DNA of 64,000 nt from Sphingomonas citri. Its GTDB lineage: Bacteria > Pseudomonadota > Alphaproteobacteria > Sphingomonadales > Sphingomonadaceae. Numbering within the stretch: the first letter of the stretch is position 1; each line of letters starts with the position of its first letter. The stretch spans positions 90,747-154,746 of the forward strand of contig NZ_JAHXZN010000008.1 in the NCBI RefSeq assembly GCF_019429485.1, given 5' to 3'. The translations under genes were made by a program, and so were the position numbers. Below are positions 9,857-18,463 of the stretch, one piece after another. The notes beneath the pieces are model-generated. The model had not been told where the DNA came from, searched no databases, and saw only the letters and a program-made list of their open reading frames with translations.

Positions 9857-11106
9857 GCCGCCGGCTCCAGCTGTACACGATCGATCTGCGCCGACAGCCC
9901 GCTCGCCGCGCTGACCGGCCGCGCGATGAGCTGCAGCATCTGGATACCGCATCCCGACGGAATCACGATATTGCCGCCGAACCGACCCCCGGTGCGGGAC
10001 AGATCGGGTAGATCGACGCGACCGAATTCGCGCCCGTCGTGGCAGGTGACCGACCAGTACGGGCGCTCGCCGTCAGGCTGGCTGATGCCCGCGCCGTGGC
10101 CGATCAGCCGGTATCGACCAGGAGGAAGCAGCTGTAGCTGCCGGAGAACGGCGCCCCCAGCGCTCGCTGGTGCAGCGACCTCAAAGACGCCTCCCCGGTC
10201 GCCGCGCTGGATCGAGGCGCTGATGCCCGGGCTCTCCACCGGGGTCCAGTCCAACGGCGTCGCCGCGCTCGTGTCGGCGGTGAAGCGTGGATCACGAGAG
10301 CGCCGCCGGTCGAGCCTGCGTCGTCCCGCGACGTAGAAGTTCCACGTCTGCTCGACATAGCCGGCGCGGGCGAGCGCCGTCACCGCAGCGGCACGCGCAC
10401 TCGCGGGAACGACGAATCCCGCGTCGCCCGCCGCGCGGAGCAGCTGCGCCGCGGCGAGGGGATCATCTGCATGGTCCGCGACATAGCTGACGAACGGCGC
10501 TGCCCAAGTAGGTGCGCCGGCGAGCAGGCGCACGAGCGGGGCGCGGACCGTCGCGTTCGCGCTCGCTGCCGCGAGCACTGGAAACAGCAGGTCGGCACTC
10601 TCGGGTGAGGTCCGCAGCGCGATGTCATAGTGCCGCAGCGCGCCGCCGACGTCGCCGCGCCCGACCGCATCTTCGAGCGCCCAAAGCTGGGTGGTCAGGT
10701 CACGGCGCGAGAGCCGTTCGCTGTAGGCGAAGAGACGGTGCGCGCGCGTGCGATCGCCGGCGAGCTCGGCATCGAGGCCCAGCGTCACGACCGCGGGCAC
10801 GACCGTGGCGTCGCGCCGCAGCGCCTCCAGCGCGAGCGCCCGCCCCCGTTCGCGATCACGGCCCCGTCGCCCCGAGTCTTCGCGGATCAGCGACTGGGCG
10901 AGTCGGCCGGTGATCTGCGCGTTCGCCGGCGCGAGCGCATGGCCCGTCGCCAGGTCTCCGCGCGAGAGGGCTCGGCCAAGCGACGCGGAAACGCCGATCC
11001 AGCCCGTCACCGCCAGCGCGACGGCGATTGCGCCACGTACGAGGCGGCGCTTGGTGCGGCCCCCGGCGCGCCGTTCGCGCGCGGTTCGATCAGCCGGCGC
11101 GCGCAC
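9853..11106 (-). CDS. EPS-cluster membrane protein with TPR-like region and C-terminal beta domain
   Basis: The frame is open from ATG 11157, which would overlap the Wzz/kinase gene by 68 bp. I prefer GTG 11106 (417 residues, 17-bp overlap), because the extra N-terminus is just the other-frame reading of the kinase's Tyr-rich tail. After a basic leader there is one membrane span (AIAVALAVTGWIGVSASLG). An alpha-helical region with tetratricopeptide-like periodicity follows (ALALEALRRDATVVPAVVTL, LRHYDIALRTSPESADLLFP). The last ~130 residues look like a beta-sandwich (LLPPGRYRLIGHGAGIS). It is probably a periplasmic scaffold for polymer assembly. The start is uncertain; the gene is not. Confidence 0.75.
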   Translation of the reverse strand: MRAPADRTARERRAGGRTKRRLVRGAIAVALAVTGWIGVSASLGRALSRGDLATGHALAPANAQITGRLAQSLIREDSGRRGRDRERGRALALEALRRDATVVPAVVTLGLDAELAGDRTRAHRLFAYSERLSRRDLTTQLWALEDAVGRGDVGGALRHYDIALRTSPESADLLFPVLAAASANATVRAPLVRLLAGAPTWAAPFVSYVADHADDPLAAAQLLRAAGDAGFVVPASARAAAVTALARAGYVEQTWNFYVAGRRRLDRRRSRDPRFTADTSAATPLDWTPVESPGISASIQRGDRGGVFEVAAPASAGGAVLRQLQLLPPGRYRLIGHGAGISQPDGERPYWSVTCHDGREFGRVDLPDLSRTGGRFGGNIVIPSGCGIQMLQLIARPVSAASGLSAQIDRVQLEPAA

Positions 11107-13306
11107 GAGCCGACTGACCGTCACTGCGACCGTAGCCATAGCCATAATCGTAGCCATAGCCGTAATGCGCCTTGCGCGCGTCGAACTTGGTCAACACTGC
11201 ACCGAAGATGCGTGCGTTAGCGCTCGCTAGGCGGCTCAGCGCGGTTTTCACCAGGCTCGACCGTATGCCGTGCGACTCCACCGTGTAGATCACGCCCTCC
11301 ACGCGGCTGGCGATCAGCGGCGCGTCGGCCAGCCCCATCACCGGCGGGGAGTCGATGATCACGTGATCATACGTCTCCAGCAGTCGCTCGATCAGTACCG
11401 ACAGACGATTGCCGGTGAGCAGCTCCGCGGCGTTCGGCGGGATCGGACCCGCCGACATGGCGGTGAAGCCGAGCTCGGCCATGGTGAAGGTGAGCGGTGC
11501 GATCTCCTCCTCGCCCGCCAGGAAGTTGCTCAACCCGCGGTCATGATCCACGTTGCCGAGATGATGGACGGAGGGCGAGCGCATGTCGCCGTCGACCAGG
11601 ATCACACGCCGCTGCGCGCGTGCCAGCGTCGTCGCCAGGGCGAAGGCGGTGGTCGACTTACCCTCGGCAGGGCGAGTCGAGGTCACGACGAAGGAGCGCG
11701 GAACACCATGTTCGGTGGTGAAGCCGAGATTGGTCTGCACGGCCAGATAGGCGTCGAACAGGTCGGACTTGCGGTCGAGCAGGGCCTCCTGCGGCGTGCT
11801 CGTCGCGACCTTGGGAACCGAGCCGAGCAACGGGAGGCCGAGCCGCCGCTCGATCTCGGCGGGGTCGGCGATCGCCTCGTCAATCTGCTCAAGCGCGTAT
11901 GCGACGGCGGCGCTGAGCCCGAGCCCGAGAAGCAGCGCGAGCGCGAGATTGAGCCCGAGCTTGGGGCTCGAGGGACGCTGCGGCACGTCAGCGGTGTCGA
12001 CGATCGCGATGTTGTTGATGCCGACGCCGCCGGCGACGCCGATCTCCTTGAAGCGCTGAAGCAGGCCGTCGTACAGCGCGCGATTGGTATCCACCTCCTG
12101 CTGGTAGATGTTGTACTGGATGCTGCGGCGCCGCACGTCGAGATAGCGGCTCTTAAGCTGGTTGACCTTGGTCTGGAGAGCCTGCTCTCGCTCACGCGCC
12201 TCACGATAGTCCGCCAGCTGTGATCCAGTGACGCGATTCTCCTCGCGCGCGATGGAACGGTCGAGCTGATCGATCTGGGATTGGATCGCGCGCGCGGCGG
12301 GATAGCCCGGTTCGAACTGCACCATCAGCTTCTGATAATCGGCCGCCAGCTCCGCGCGCCTCTGCCGCAGAGAGTTGATCGCGAGGTTCCGCAGAGCCTC
12401 GGTCGAGGCGCCGGATCGTCCGATCTGCTCGTAGCGCGCCTGCGCCTGGATACGGTCGGTGGTCGCCGTCGCGAGGGCGCCGTTGAGCGCGGCGAGGTCG
12501 TCGACCACGATCGAGCGCTCCGACGCGGTCTTGCCGTCGCCGCCCGACTGTGCGGGCAGTGTGATGATCTGCTGCGCCGAGGCGTAGCCGACGAGCTGAC
12601 GCTGTGACTGGTCGAGTTTCTCCTTCTGCAACGCAAGCTGGCGTTGCAGAAGGTCGCGGCCATAAGCCGTCGCCTGGACCTTTCGCTCCAGATTGGTCTG
12701 GATGAAATTGTCTGCCCAGGCGTTAGCGACCTGAGAAGAGAAGATCGCGTTCGGGCTGGTGAACGCCACGTCGACCAGGCGTGACAGTCGCGTCGGGTTC
12801 ACCGACAGGTTCTTCAGCAAGATCTCACCCGCCACCCGTTGGCGCTCTGGACGGCCCGATGCCGGGTAGCGGCCGCCGACGAGATCAAACGCCGGTTTGG
12901 AACTAGAATAGCGAAAGCGGGTGTAGAACTCGGGATCATCCACGAGACGCAGCTGGTTGGCGACACGCTCGGACAATGCCCGCGACCGCAAGAGCCCATA
13001 TTGCGTCTGGTAGAACTCCTGATCGGCGACGCTGGTCTCGCGCTCGACCCCCTGGAAATTGGTGACCTGGTTCGACTCGCGCGACACCTCGAGCGTGGTG
13101 ATCGCGGTATATTTGGGAGTCATGAGAAGAGTTATGACCAAGCCCAGCATCAGTGCTGCGACGGTGATACCGATGATGACATAGCGCCACCGCATGGCCA
13201 CGCGCATATATTGCTTGAGCAGAGGCAAGCGCTCGGCCTCGACCCTGGTCGGGCTCGGCGGATTGAGTCCCGACGCGGGCACAAAGTTGGTCGAAGCCAC
13301 GTTCAT
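11090..13306 (-). CDS. wzc: Polysaccharide co-polymerase fused to BY-kinase (Wzc/ExoP type)
   Basis: The 738-residue protein has an N-terminal Wzz domain with a membrane helix near residue 40 (RYVIIGITVAALMLGLVITL) and a long periplasmic coiled coil (~200-400). A second helix near 450 is followed by a bacterial tyrosine kinase domain: Walker A in RPAEGKSTTAFALA near 550, Walker A' ILVDGDMR near 568 and Walker B VIIDSPPVMG near 650. The tail YGYGYDYGYGYGR is the Tyr cluster that is autophosphorylated in such kinases. It should control chain length and gate export with the Wza-type lipoprotein encoded just upstream (17-bp gap). No low-molecular-weight tyrosine phosphatase gene (Wzb) is in the window, so dephosphorylation must be encoded elsewhere. 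Confidence 0.95.
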   Translation of the reverse strand: MNVASTNFVPASGLNPPSPTRVEAERLPLLKQYMRVAMRWRYVIIGITVAALMLGLVITLLMTPKYTAITTLEVSRESNQVTNFQGVERETSVADQEFYQTQYGLLRSRALSERVANQLRLVDDPEFYTRFRYSSSKPAFDLVGGRYPASGRPERQRVAGEILLKNLSVNPTRLSRLVDVAFTSPNAIFSSQVANAWADNFIQTNLERKVQATAYGRDLLQRQLALQKEKLDQSQRQLVGYASAQQIITLPAQSGGDGKTASERSIVVDDLAALNGALATATTDRIQAQARYEQIGRSGASTEALRNLAINSLRQRRAELAADYQKLMVQFEPGYPAARAIQSQIDQLDRSIAREENRVTGSQLADYREAREREQALQTKVNQLKSRYLDVRRRSIQYNIYQQEVDTNRALYDGLLQRFKEIGVAGGVGINNIAIVDTADVPQRPSSPKLGLNLALALLLGLGLSAAVAYALEQIDEAIADPAEIERRLGLPLLGSVPKVATSTPQEALLDRKSDLFDAYLAVQTNLGFTTEHGVPRSFVVTSTRPAEGKSTTAFALATTLARAQRRVILVDGDMRSPSVHHLGNVDHDRGLSNFLAGEEEIAPLTFTMAELGFTAMSAGPIPPNAAELLTGNRLSVLIERLLETYDHVIIDSPPVMGLADAPLIASRVEGVIYTVESHGIRSSLVKTALSRLASANARIFGAVLTKFDARKAHYGYGYDYGYGYGRSDGQSARARAG

Positions 13307-13323
13307 GACAGTCCTAGGCAGCC

Positions 13324-14031
13324 TTACTGGAGTACCGCGATGAGCGGCCCTGCGAGAAGCGGAGACAGCGACACGAAATCGCGGAAGAGACGACGCTGCG
13401 GCGAGTCGCCGACCATGATGATGTCGTTGGCGTAGATGGATGGATCGTCATAATAACCGCGCCGAATCGCATCGATGTTGTATAGGCCCGCCAGCTTGCG
13501 GCCGTTTACCGTTCGTAGGATCACCACGTCGTCCTGCCGGGCAAACTCCGAAAGGCCCTTCGCGGAGGCGATCGCTCGCAGCAGCGTCATCTGGTTCGTC
13601 ACCGGATACAGACCCGGCTCCACTACCTGTCCGTCGATCGTGACGACTTGGCTGACCGAACTGCGGATATTGACCGTCACCTCAGGATTGCGAACGTATC
13701 GGCCCCGAAGCGCGCTCTCGATCGCGCGCGCTAGCTCCGCCGAGGTCTTGCCGCGCGCGTCAATCGTGCCCGCCAGCGGCATCGAAATCCGCCCGCTGGC
13801 GTCGACCTGCATGTCGCTGCTGAGCTCGGGTACGTTGAAAACGTCAACTTGAATGGTGTCGAGCGGGCCGATCAGCGAGGGGCGATCGCCCGCGGTGAGA
13901 TCATTCCGATCGGGTGCCGGGAGCCCAGTATCCGGTATCACGGTAAGCCGCTGGTTTGACTGCAGCGGCGGCCGCCCCGCACATCCGACCACGGCAACCG
14001 AGAGGATAGTGGCAATGAGAACGTTACGCAT
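13324..14031 (-). CDS. Polysaccharide export lipoprotein (short Wza type)
   Basis: The protein has 235 residues. A lipoprotein signal ends at VVGC with lipid-accepting Cys17. The Poly_export domain covers about residues 50-140 (GPLDTIQVDVFNVPELSSD) and is followed by one SLBB-type beta-grasp domain (VVTIDGQVVEPGLYPV). It is shorter than E. coli Wza (about 380 residues) and lacks the extra SLBB repeat and C-terminal barrel helix region, resembling the short outer-membrane exporters of sphingan loci. It forms the outer-membrane end of the export channel with the Wzz/kinase encoded downstream in the same operon. Confidence 0.92.
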   Translation of the reverse strand: MRNVLIATILSVAVVGCAGRPPLQSNQRLTVIPDTGLPAPDRNDLTAGDRPSLIGPLDTIQVDVFNVPELSSDMQVDASGRISMPLAGTIDARGKTSAELARAIESALRGRYVRNPEVTVNIRSSVSQVVTIDGQVVEPGLYPVTNQMTLLRAIASAKGLSEFARQDDVVILRTVNGRKLAGLYNIDAIRRGYYDDPSIYANDIIMVGDSPQRRLFRDFVSLSPLLAGPLIAVLQ

Positions 14032-14114
14032 GTGCTAGGCGGGGTTCCAGACTGGCCGAAGTTGGGCCGCTATAGATGCAGCCACCGGCGCGGTAAAGCG
14101 CGGCCACCGGCGCA

Positions 14115-15470
14115 CTATTCGGCCGGGGGCGGCGCGTAGGCGAGCCACGAGGCGGCCAGCGCGATCACCGCCATCATCAGCGGCGTGCGCGCCGGGTAAT
14201 CAAAGACGCTGGCAACCATGATCAGCAGCAAGATTGCCGCGCCGGTGCGCGCCGGCAACGCGTCAGGCATGGGCGCCCGCATGGCGCGCACGGCGGACAT
14301 GGCCCACCACACCAGCGCGCTTACTAGGACGACCAGCCCCGCCGCGCCACCGTCCAACACGATTTCGAGGAAGTCGTTGTGCGCGTGATTGAAGAAGGTG
14401 GGTTTAAGCAGCGCGTAAGGTTCATTGGCGCGAAAGATCGGATCGAAGCTGCCGAATCCCGTTCCCGCCGGAAAATAGTCCGTTACCATCTTCAGCACGG
14501 TCGGCAGCGCGCGTAAGCGCGTATCCTGCGCGGCGTCGATCGTGACGAGCCGATTGATCGATTGAGCCCGGTCCGCGGTGATGCTGATGCCGATCAGCAG
14601 GGCCAGGACCGCGACAAGCGCGGCGACGGTGGTCGGAAGAACCCACCGCGGCGCACGGCGCAGCTCGCGCCGCAGTCCCTGCCTGGCGAGCACCAGTGCC
14701 AGCGCCACCGCCATCGCGCCGACCGCAAGACCGGCGCGGGAGCCGGTCGCCAGCAGCGTGAGCACGAAGAAGGGCATGAGCCCGAGGGCGACCGGACCGC
14801 GCCATCCGGAGCGCCGCCCACCGTTGAACGCCCAGCTTGGCACCACGACGCATCCGATCGCGACGAACAGTGCGAAGTGGTTGCGGTTGGCGAACGTACC
14901 GCTGACGTCGCCTGGCGTGCCGTTGATCAGGGCATTGCCAAACCCCGCCCCCGATGCCTGGAGGAGGCCGACCAGCGTTCCAGCCAGCACGACCGTCAGG
15001 AGGATCGCGGGCAGATGGCCGCGCTCGCGCTCACGCAGCCCCGCCGTAAGTACCAGAACCGCGGCGGGGACAATCAGCGCACCGAGCGCGTTGGCAGTGG
15101 CCGCCGGAACCATCGACCACGGACGCCACGGCTGCGACTGCCCGCTGGCCGCTGCCGCCTCGCGCAACAGGTCGCGTCCGGGCAACGATTGCCACAGCGC
15201 GACCGGGAGCGGAATGAGCTGCAGCAGCGGCAGCAGCGCTACGAGTGAGAGCAGCACAGCCGGCAGGGCCACGCGCCGCATTGCGGGACGCTCACCGATT
15301 AGCGACATGGTGATCAGCGACAGCCACGCCGCGCCGCGCACGATCGCCTGCCCCAAAACGTCCGGGCGCGACGCACCACCGGCGAGCCATAGCCCCGCCA
15401 AGAGGCCGGCGAGAAGACAAAGCGAAACGCTGAACTTGCCGGACAGTCTGGACCGATGCGCTGAGGACAT
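14115..15470 (-). CDS. O-antigen ligase/polymerase-like membrane protein (Wzy_C type)
   Basis: From ATG 15470 the product is 451 residues (an upstream start at 15506 would add 12 polar residues). It has about 12 predicted membrane spans. A large periplasmic loop holds GTFANRNHFALFVAIG, a motif typical of Wzy_C proteins. Later come FPAGTGFGSFDPIFR and FFNHAHNDFLEIVLDGG, where the H-x-H-N-D-F-L-E block is the classical O-antigen ligase/polymerase signature. It is the first gene of the minus-strand export operon, 83 bp upstream of the Wza-type gene. It probably polymerises the repeat unit in the periplasm. Confidence 0.88.
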   Translation of the reverse strand: MSSAHRSRLSGKFSVSLCLLAGLLAGLWLAGGASRPDVLGQAIVRGAAWLSLITMSLIGERPAMRRVALPAVLLSLVALLPLLQLIPLPVALWQSLPGRDLLREAAAASGQSQPWRPWSMVPAATANALGALIVPAAVLVLTAGLRERERGHLPAILLTVVLAGTLVGLLQASGAGFGNALINGTPGDVSGTFANRNHFALFVAIGCVVVPSWAFNGGRRSGWRGPVALGLMPFFVLTLLATGSRAGLAVGAMAVALALVLARQGLRRELRRAPRWVLPTTVAALVAVLALLIGISITADRAQSINRLVTIDAAQDTRLRALPTVLKMVTDYFPAGTGFGSFDPIFRANEPYALLKPTFFNHAHNDFLEIVLDGGAAGLVVLVSALVWWAMSAVRAMRAPMPDALPARTGAAILLLIMVASVFDYPARTPLMMAVIALAASWLAYAPPPAE

Positions 15471-15876
15471 GGCTTCTCGCCTAGGATCTTGCGCGAGCGA
15501 TCGCAACGTCTGTCGTGCTTGAAACAGGCGGCACTCTCCTGCCGTGTGGCATCACGTGCCGGTTGCGCATCCGACGCAGCTGCCCTACCACGCGGCGCCG
15601 TATGGTGAGCACCGCACGAGGCGTAGTGGCTATGCGTTCCCCATGGCACCGAGAGGTTGACATCATTCGAGTGCAAGCGATGCATCAGCTGAATATGGCC
15701 AGGCGCGAGTACTGCGCCAGGGCGACGGACGGGATGAACGAATGGGGCGCTAGCCTGGTCGACGCGTGAGGACGCGCCTATAGCGCGGCTGAGGCTGCAC
15801 TGGCGCACTGGTGGGTACCTTTAGAGATGGCATCGGTCGGCTCGATCGTGCCAGATGAACGCGAGTGGAACCGTTC
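15471..15876. promoter_or_regulatory. Divergent intergenic region between the two EPS operons
   Basis: This 406-bp gap separates the minus-strand export operon from the plus-strand assembly operon, so promoters for both must lie here. A plus-strand frame at 15515-15769 (84 codons) has no recognisable product and poor coding character. I see no clear operator. Confidence 0.5.
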
Positions 15877-17172
15877 ATGCTAATGACCAAGCAGATCGTC
15901 GCAAGTCCGATGCGGAACATGACGATCGTTCGGCGATTGCGCTTCCAGATCGTGCTCATGTGGGCGCTCTCAGTCGCGGCGCCGGGATTGTACGTCTATC
16001 TCGGCTTTATTACCGCGGAGTCGAACCGGGCCATTCTGAACAGCGTCGTGGCAGCGGCGATAGCGACGTTGACCGGGCTGATGATCCTGCGCCGCGTCGA
16101 CGACTTTCCGGGCATGCGGTCCTATTCGATGATCCTACCGTCGCTCGCGGCCAGTTACGGCATCGTTCTCGTCGGGATCCTGGGCCTGAGACTGGTCTAC
16201 AGCCGGGTGGTGCTAACAAGCAGCTTCGTGGTCGCGGTGCTCACCGCCTTCGGCCTCGCCTTCCTGACCGAGCGGCTCGTCAAGCCGATCTTCTCTGTCG
16301 TGCCTGGCGGCGACGCCGACACGCTCCAGGACATCGACGAGGCGCGCTGGATGATGCTCGACACCCCTGTCGTACCGCAGCATGAGCCGTGCCTCATCGT
16401 CGCAGATTTTCGCCATGATCACGCCGCCGCTTGGGAACGGATGCTGGCCGAGGCCGCGATCAGTGGGCGGACCGTCTATCATTCTAAACTGCTGCGCGAG
16501 TCGCTCACAGGGCGTGTCACGATCGAGCATCTGTCGGAGAACAGTTTCGGCTCGTTGCTGCCCAACCACGCCTATCGCCGGGTTAAGCGGCTGCTTGACC
16601 TCGTCGGTGTGGTATTGCTGTTGCCACTACTGCTCGGTCCAATGGCCATGATCGCGATGATCATCGCTCTGGACTCACCGGGCGGAATCTTCTTTCGGCA
16701 GGAGCGGATGGGATATCGTGGCCAGACCTTCCGGATGGTCAAGTTCCGATCGATGCGCCCGCGCGACGCGATCGCGGACGAGCACGGCGCTCGCGAGGAC
16801 GCAATGACACGCAGCGACGACGATCGGGTGACCCGCATCGGTCGGGTGCTGCGCCGTACCCGGCTCGACGAGCTGCCGCAGATCGTCAACATCCTTCGCG
16901 GCGAGATGAGCTGGATCGGTCCGCGACCGGAGGCGGTGCCGCTGTCGCGCTGGTACGAGAGCGAGATTCCGTTCTACAGCTACCGTCACATCGTTCGGCC
17001 CGGGATCAGCGGCTGGGCGCAGGTCCAGCAGGGACACGTGACCGATCTCGACGCCATCAACCAGAAGCTGTCGTACGATTTCTACTACATCAAGTATTTC
17101 TCTGCCTGGCTCGACATCATCATCGCGCTGCGGACGATCCCCACGATGATCGGCGGCTTCGGTGCCCGATAA
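15877..17172 (+). CDS. Undecaprenyl-phosphate sugar phosphotransferase (initiating enzyme)
   Basis: The 431-residue protein has four to five N-terminal membrane helices (about 1-140), a cytoplasmic linker, and a C-terminal bacterial sugar transferase domain from about 235. The domain begins at KRLLDLVGVVLLLPLLLG, and its key motifs are FRQERMGYRG, FRMVKFRSM, RLDELPQIVNILRGEMSWIG and PRPEAV. RPGISGWAQV closes the active site. It is of the WbaP/WcaJ/GumD class and should load the first sugar phosphate onto undecaprenyl phosphate at the inner membrane, starting the repeat unit. GTG 15865 and ATG 15883 are alternative starts. It overlaps the next gene by 11 bp. Confidence 0.92.
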   Translation: MLMTKQIVASPMRNMTIVRRLRFQIVLMWALSVAAPGLYVYLGFITAESNRAILNSVVAAAIATLTGLMILRRVDDFPGMRSYSMILPSLAASYGIVLVGILGLRLVYSRVVLTSSFVVAVLTAFGLAFLTERLVKPIFSVVPGGDADTLQDIDEARWMMLDTPVVPQHEPCLIVADFRHDHAAAWERMLAEAAISGRTVYHSKLLRESLTGRVTIEHLSENSFGSLLPNHAYRRVKRLLDLVGVVLLLPLLLGPMAMIAMIIALDSPGGIFFRQERMGYRGQTFRMVKFRSMRPRDAIADEHGAREDAMTRSDDDRVTRIGRVLRRTRLDELPQIVNILRGEMSWIGPRPEAVPLSRWYESEIPFYSYRHIVRPGISGWAQVQQGHVTDLDAINQKLSYDFYYIKYFSAWLDIIIALRTIPTMIGGFGAR

Positions 17173-18319
17173 CGCCGCCTTGCCGGCGCCGGGGCTGCTC
17201 TCCCTGCCGTCCAACGCGTCGGTAGCGCCCGCCGCCCCCGTCGCGCCCTCCCTTTGGCCGACGGTTCGGGCCATGGCCTTTCCGCTGCTGACCAACGCCT
17301 GGCCGTTGCTCCTCTTGGTCTCGCAGAAAGCGTTTGTCGTTCCTGGGTTGCTGCTGGTCGGGAGCGGGGACACGCGCTACCGCCGCGACCTGATGCTGGC
17401 TCTCGCCCTCGGCGTGGTCGGGCTGCTGGTGTACTTTACACAATTCGGTAACGGATATGACCAAGTCCACCTGATCGGCTTCATGCTGTTCGTCTTCGCC
17501 ATGCCAGCGCTCAACTACGGCGTCCGCCGTGACCCGCGTCTGCTTCGCAAATTGCTGACGTACTTCACGTTGTTCAATGTCGCTCTGAGCATCTACTTTC
17601 TCGTCTATGATGTCGATCTGTACGGATTTCGCGGTCTGAACCGTATCGAGGGCAGTGACGGCGTGACCTACCGGATCTATTTCGAGTCCTCGAGCCTCGC
17701 CGCAATTGCGCTTCTGTCGACCTTCCGTCGCCGCTGGTTGCAGCTCGCAACTCTGGCGGCGGTAACTTTCTTCGTTGTCCTAATCGCTCGAAGTGCTGTG
17801 GTGATGGCACTGCTCGCGGCCAATCTCATGGCGCCCTACATCCTTCGCAGTCCGCCTCACATCAAGGTCGCGACGGCGATCGCGGCGGTGGGGAGCGCGG
17901 TGCTGCTCTTCATCTACCTGCCCGTGATTCGGCCCGACATCGACCTCAGCCTCAGCGCGAAGCAGCTCCAGCTCCAGGTCATTCTCAGCTTGCTTCAGGA
18001 TAATTGGAGTGGTTGGGGCTGGGGCACCTTCATTCCCTACCTTTCGACCGACCGCGACCAACCCTATCAGATTGAGATGCAGCTACCGATGCTGGTGCTC
18101 CAGCTCGGCCCCGCCGCCACGACGGCGATACTGCTGCTCATCCTCGCCATGTTTCTATCTGCCGCGGAGCAATCGCTCCGCGGCTATGCCCGGTTTGCAA
18201 CCTACGCACTGATCGGCTTCAACAATCCCTGGCTCTTTCTGCCATCCTGGTATCTCACCTGTCAGCTGCTGTTCCGCGTCGAACCAGATCCGCCGACCGG
18301 TCCGGAGCTCCAACAATGA
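17162..18319 (+). CDS. Probable polysaccharide polymerase (Wzy-like) membrane protein
   Basis: The 385-residue protein starts at GTG 17162, overlapping the transferase stop. After a Pro/Ala-rich cytoplasmic leader (about 40 residues) it has around ten membrane helices. A periplasmic loop in the middle contains GSDGVTYRIYFESSSLA, and a late loop contains NWSGWGWGTFIPYLS, like the periplasmic loops in which Wzy proteins carry catalytic residues. It lacks the H-x-H-N Wzy_C motif of the other two candidates. Its position between the initiating transferase and the sugar nucleotide and flippase genes makes it the best positional candidate for the repeat-unit polymerase. Family assignment is by topology and context, not by a diagnostic motif. 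Confidence 0.65.
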   Translation: MPDNAALPAPGLLSLPSNASVAPAAPVAPSLWPTVRAMAFPLLTNAWPLLLLVSQKAFVVPGLLLVGSGDTRYRRDLMLALALGVVGLLVYFTQFGNGYDQVHLIGFMLFVFAMPALNYGVRRDPRLLRKLLTYFTLFNVALSIYFLVYDVDLYGFRGLNRIEGSDGVTYRIYFESSSLAAIALLSTFRRRWLQLATLAAVTFFVVLIARSAVVMALLAANLMAPYILRSPPHIKVATAIAAVGSAVLLFIYLPVIRPDIDLSLSAKQLQLQVILSLLQDNWSGWGWGTFIPYLSTDRDQPYQIEMQLPMLVLQLGPAATTAILLLILAMFLSAAEQSLRGYARFATYALIGFNNPWLFLPSWYLTCQLLFRVEPDPPTGPELQQ

Positions 18320-18463
18320 CGCTTGTTCGCTAGGAGCCTCGCCGATAAGGCCCTGCTCCGGTCCGGTGACAGGAACATGCGCGCTCCACACCGTGCTGTC
18401 TTCCTGCTGTATTATTTGGAACGGCGCGGGCCGCCGTTTGGGTTTGAGCAAGGCTGGTTGATA

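Noticed and set aside
15515..15769. 84-codon plus-strand frame in the divergent EPS promoter region
   Set aside because: Arg/Cys-rich translation with no domain; the position is better explained as promoter DNA.
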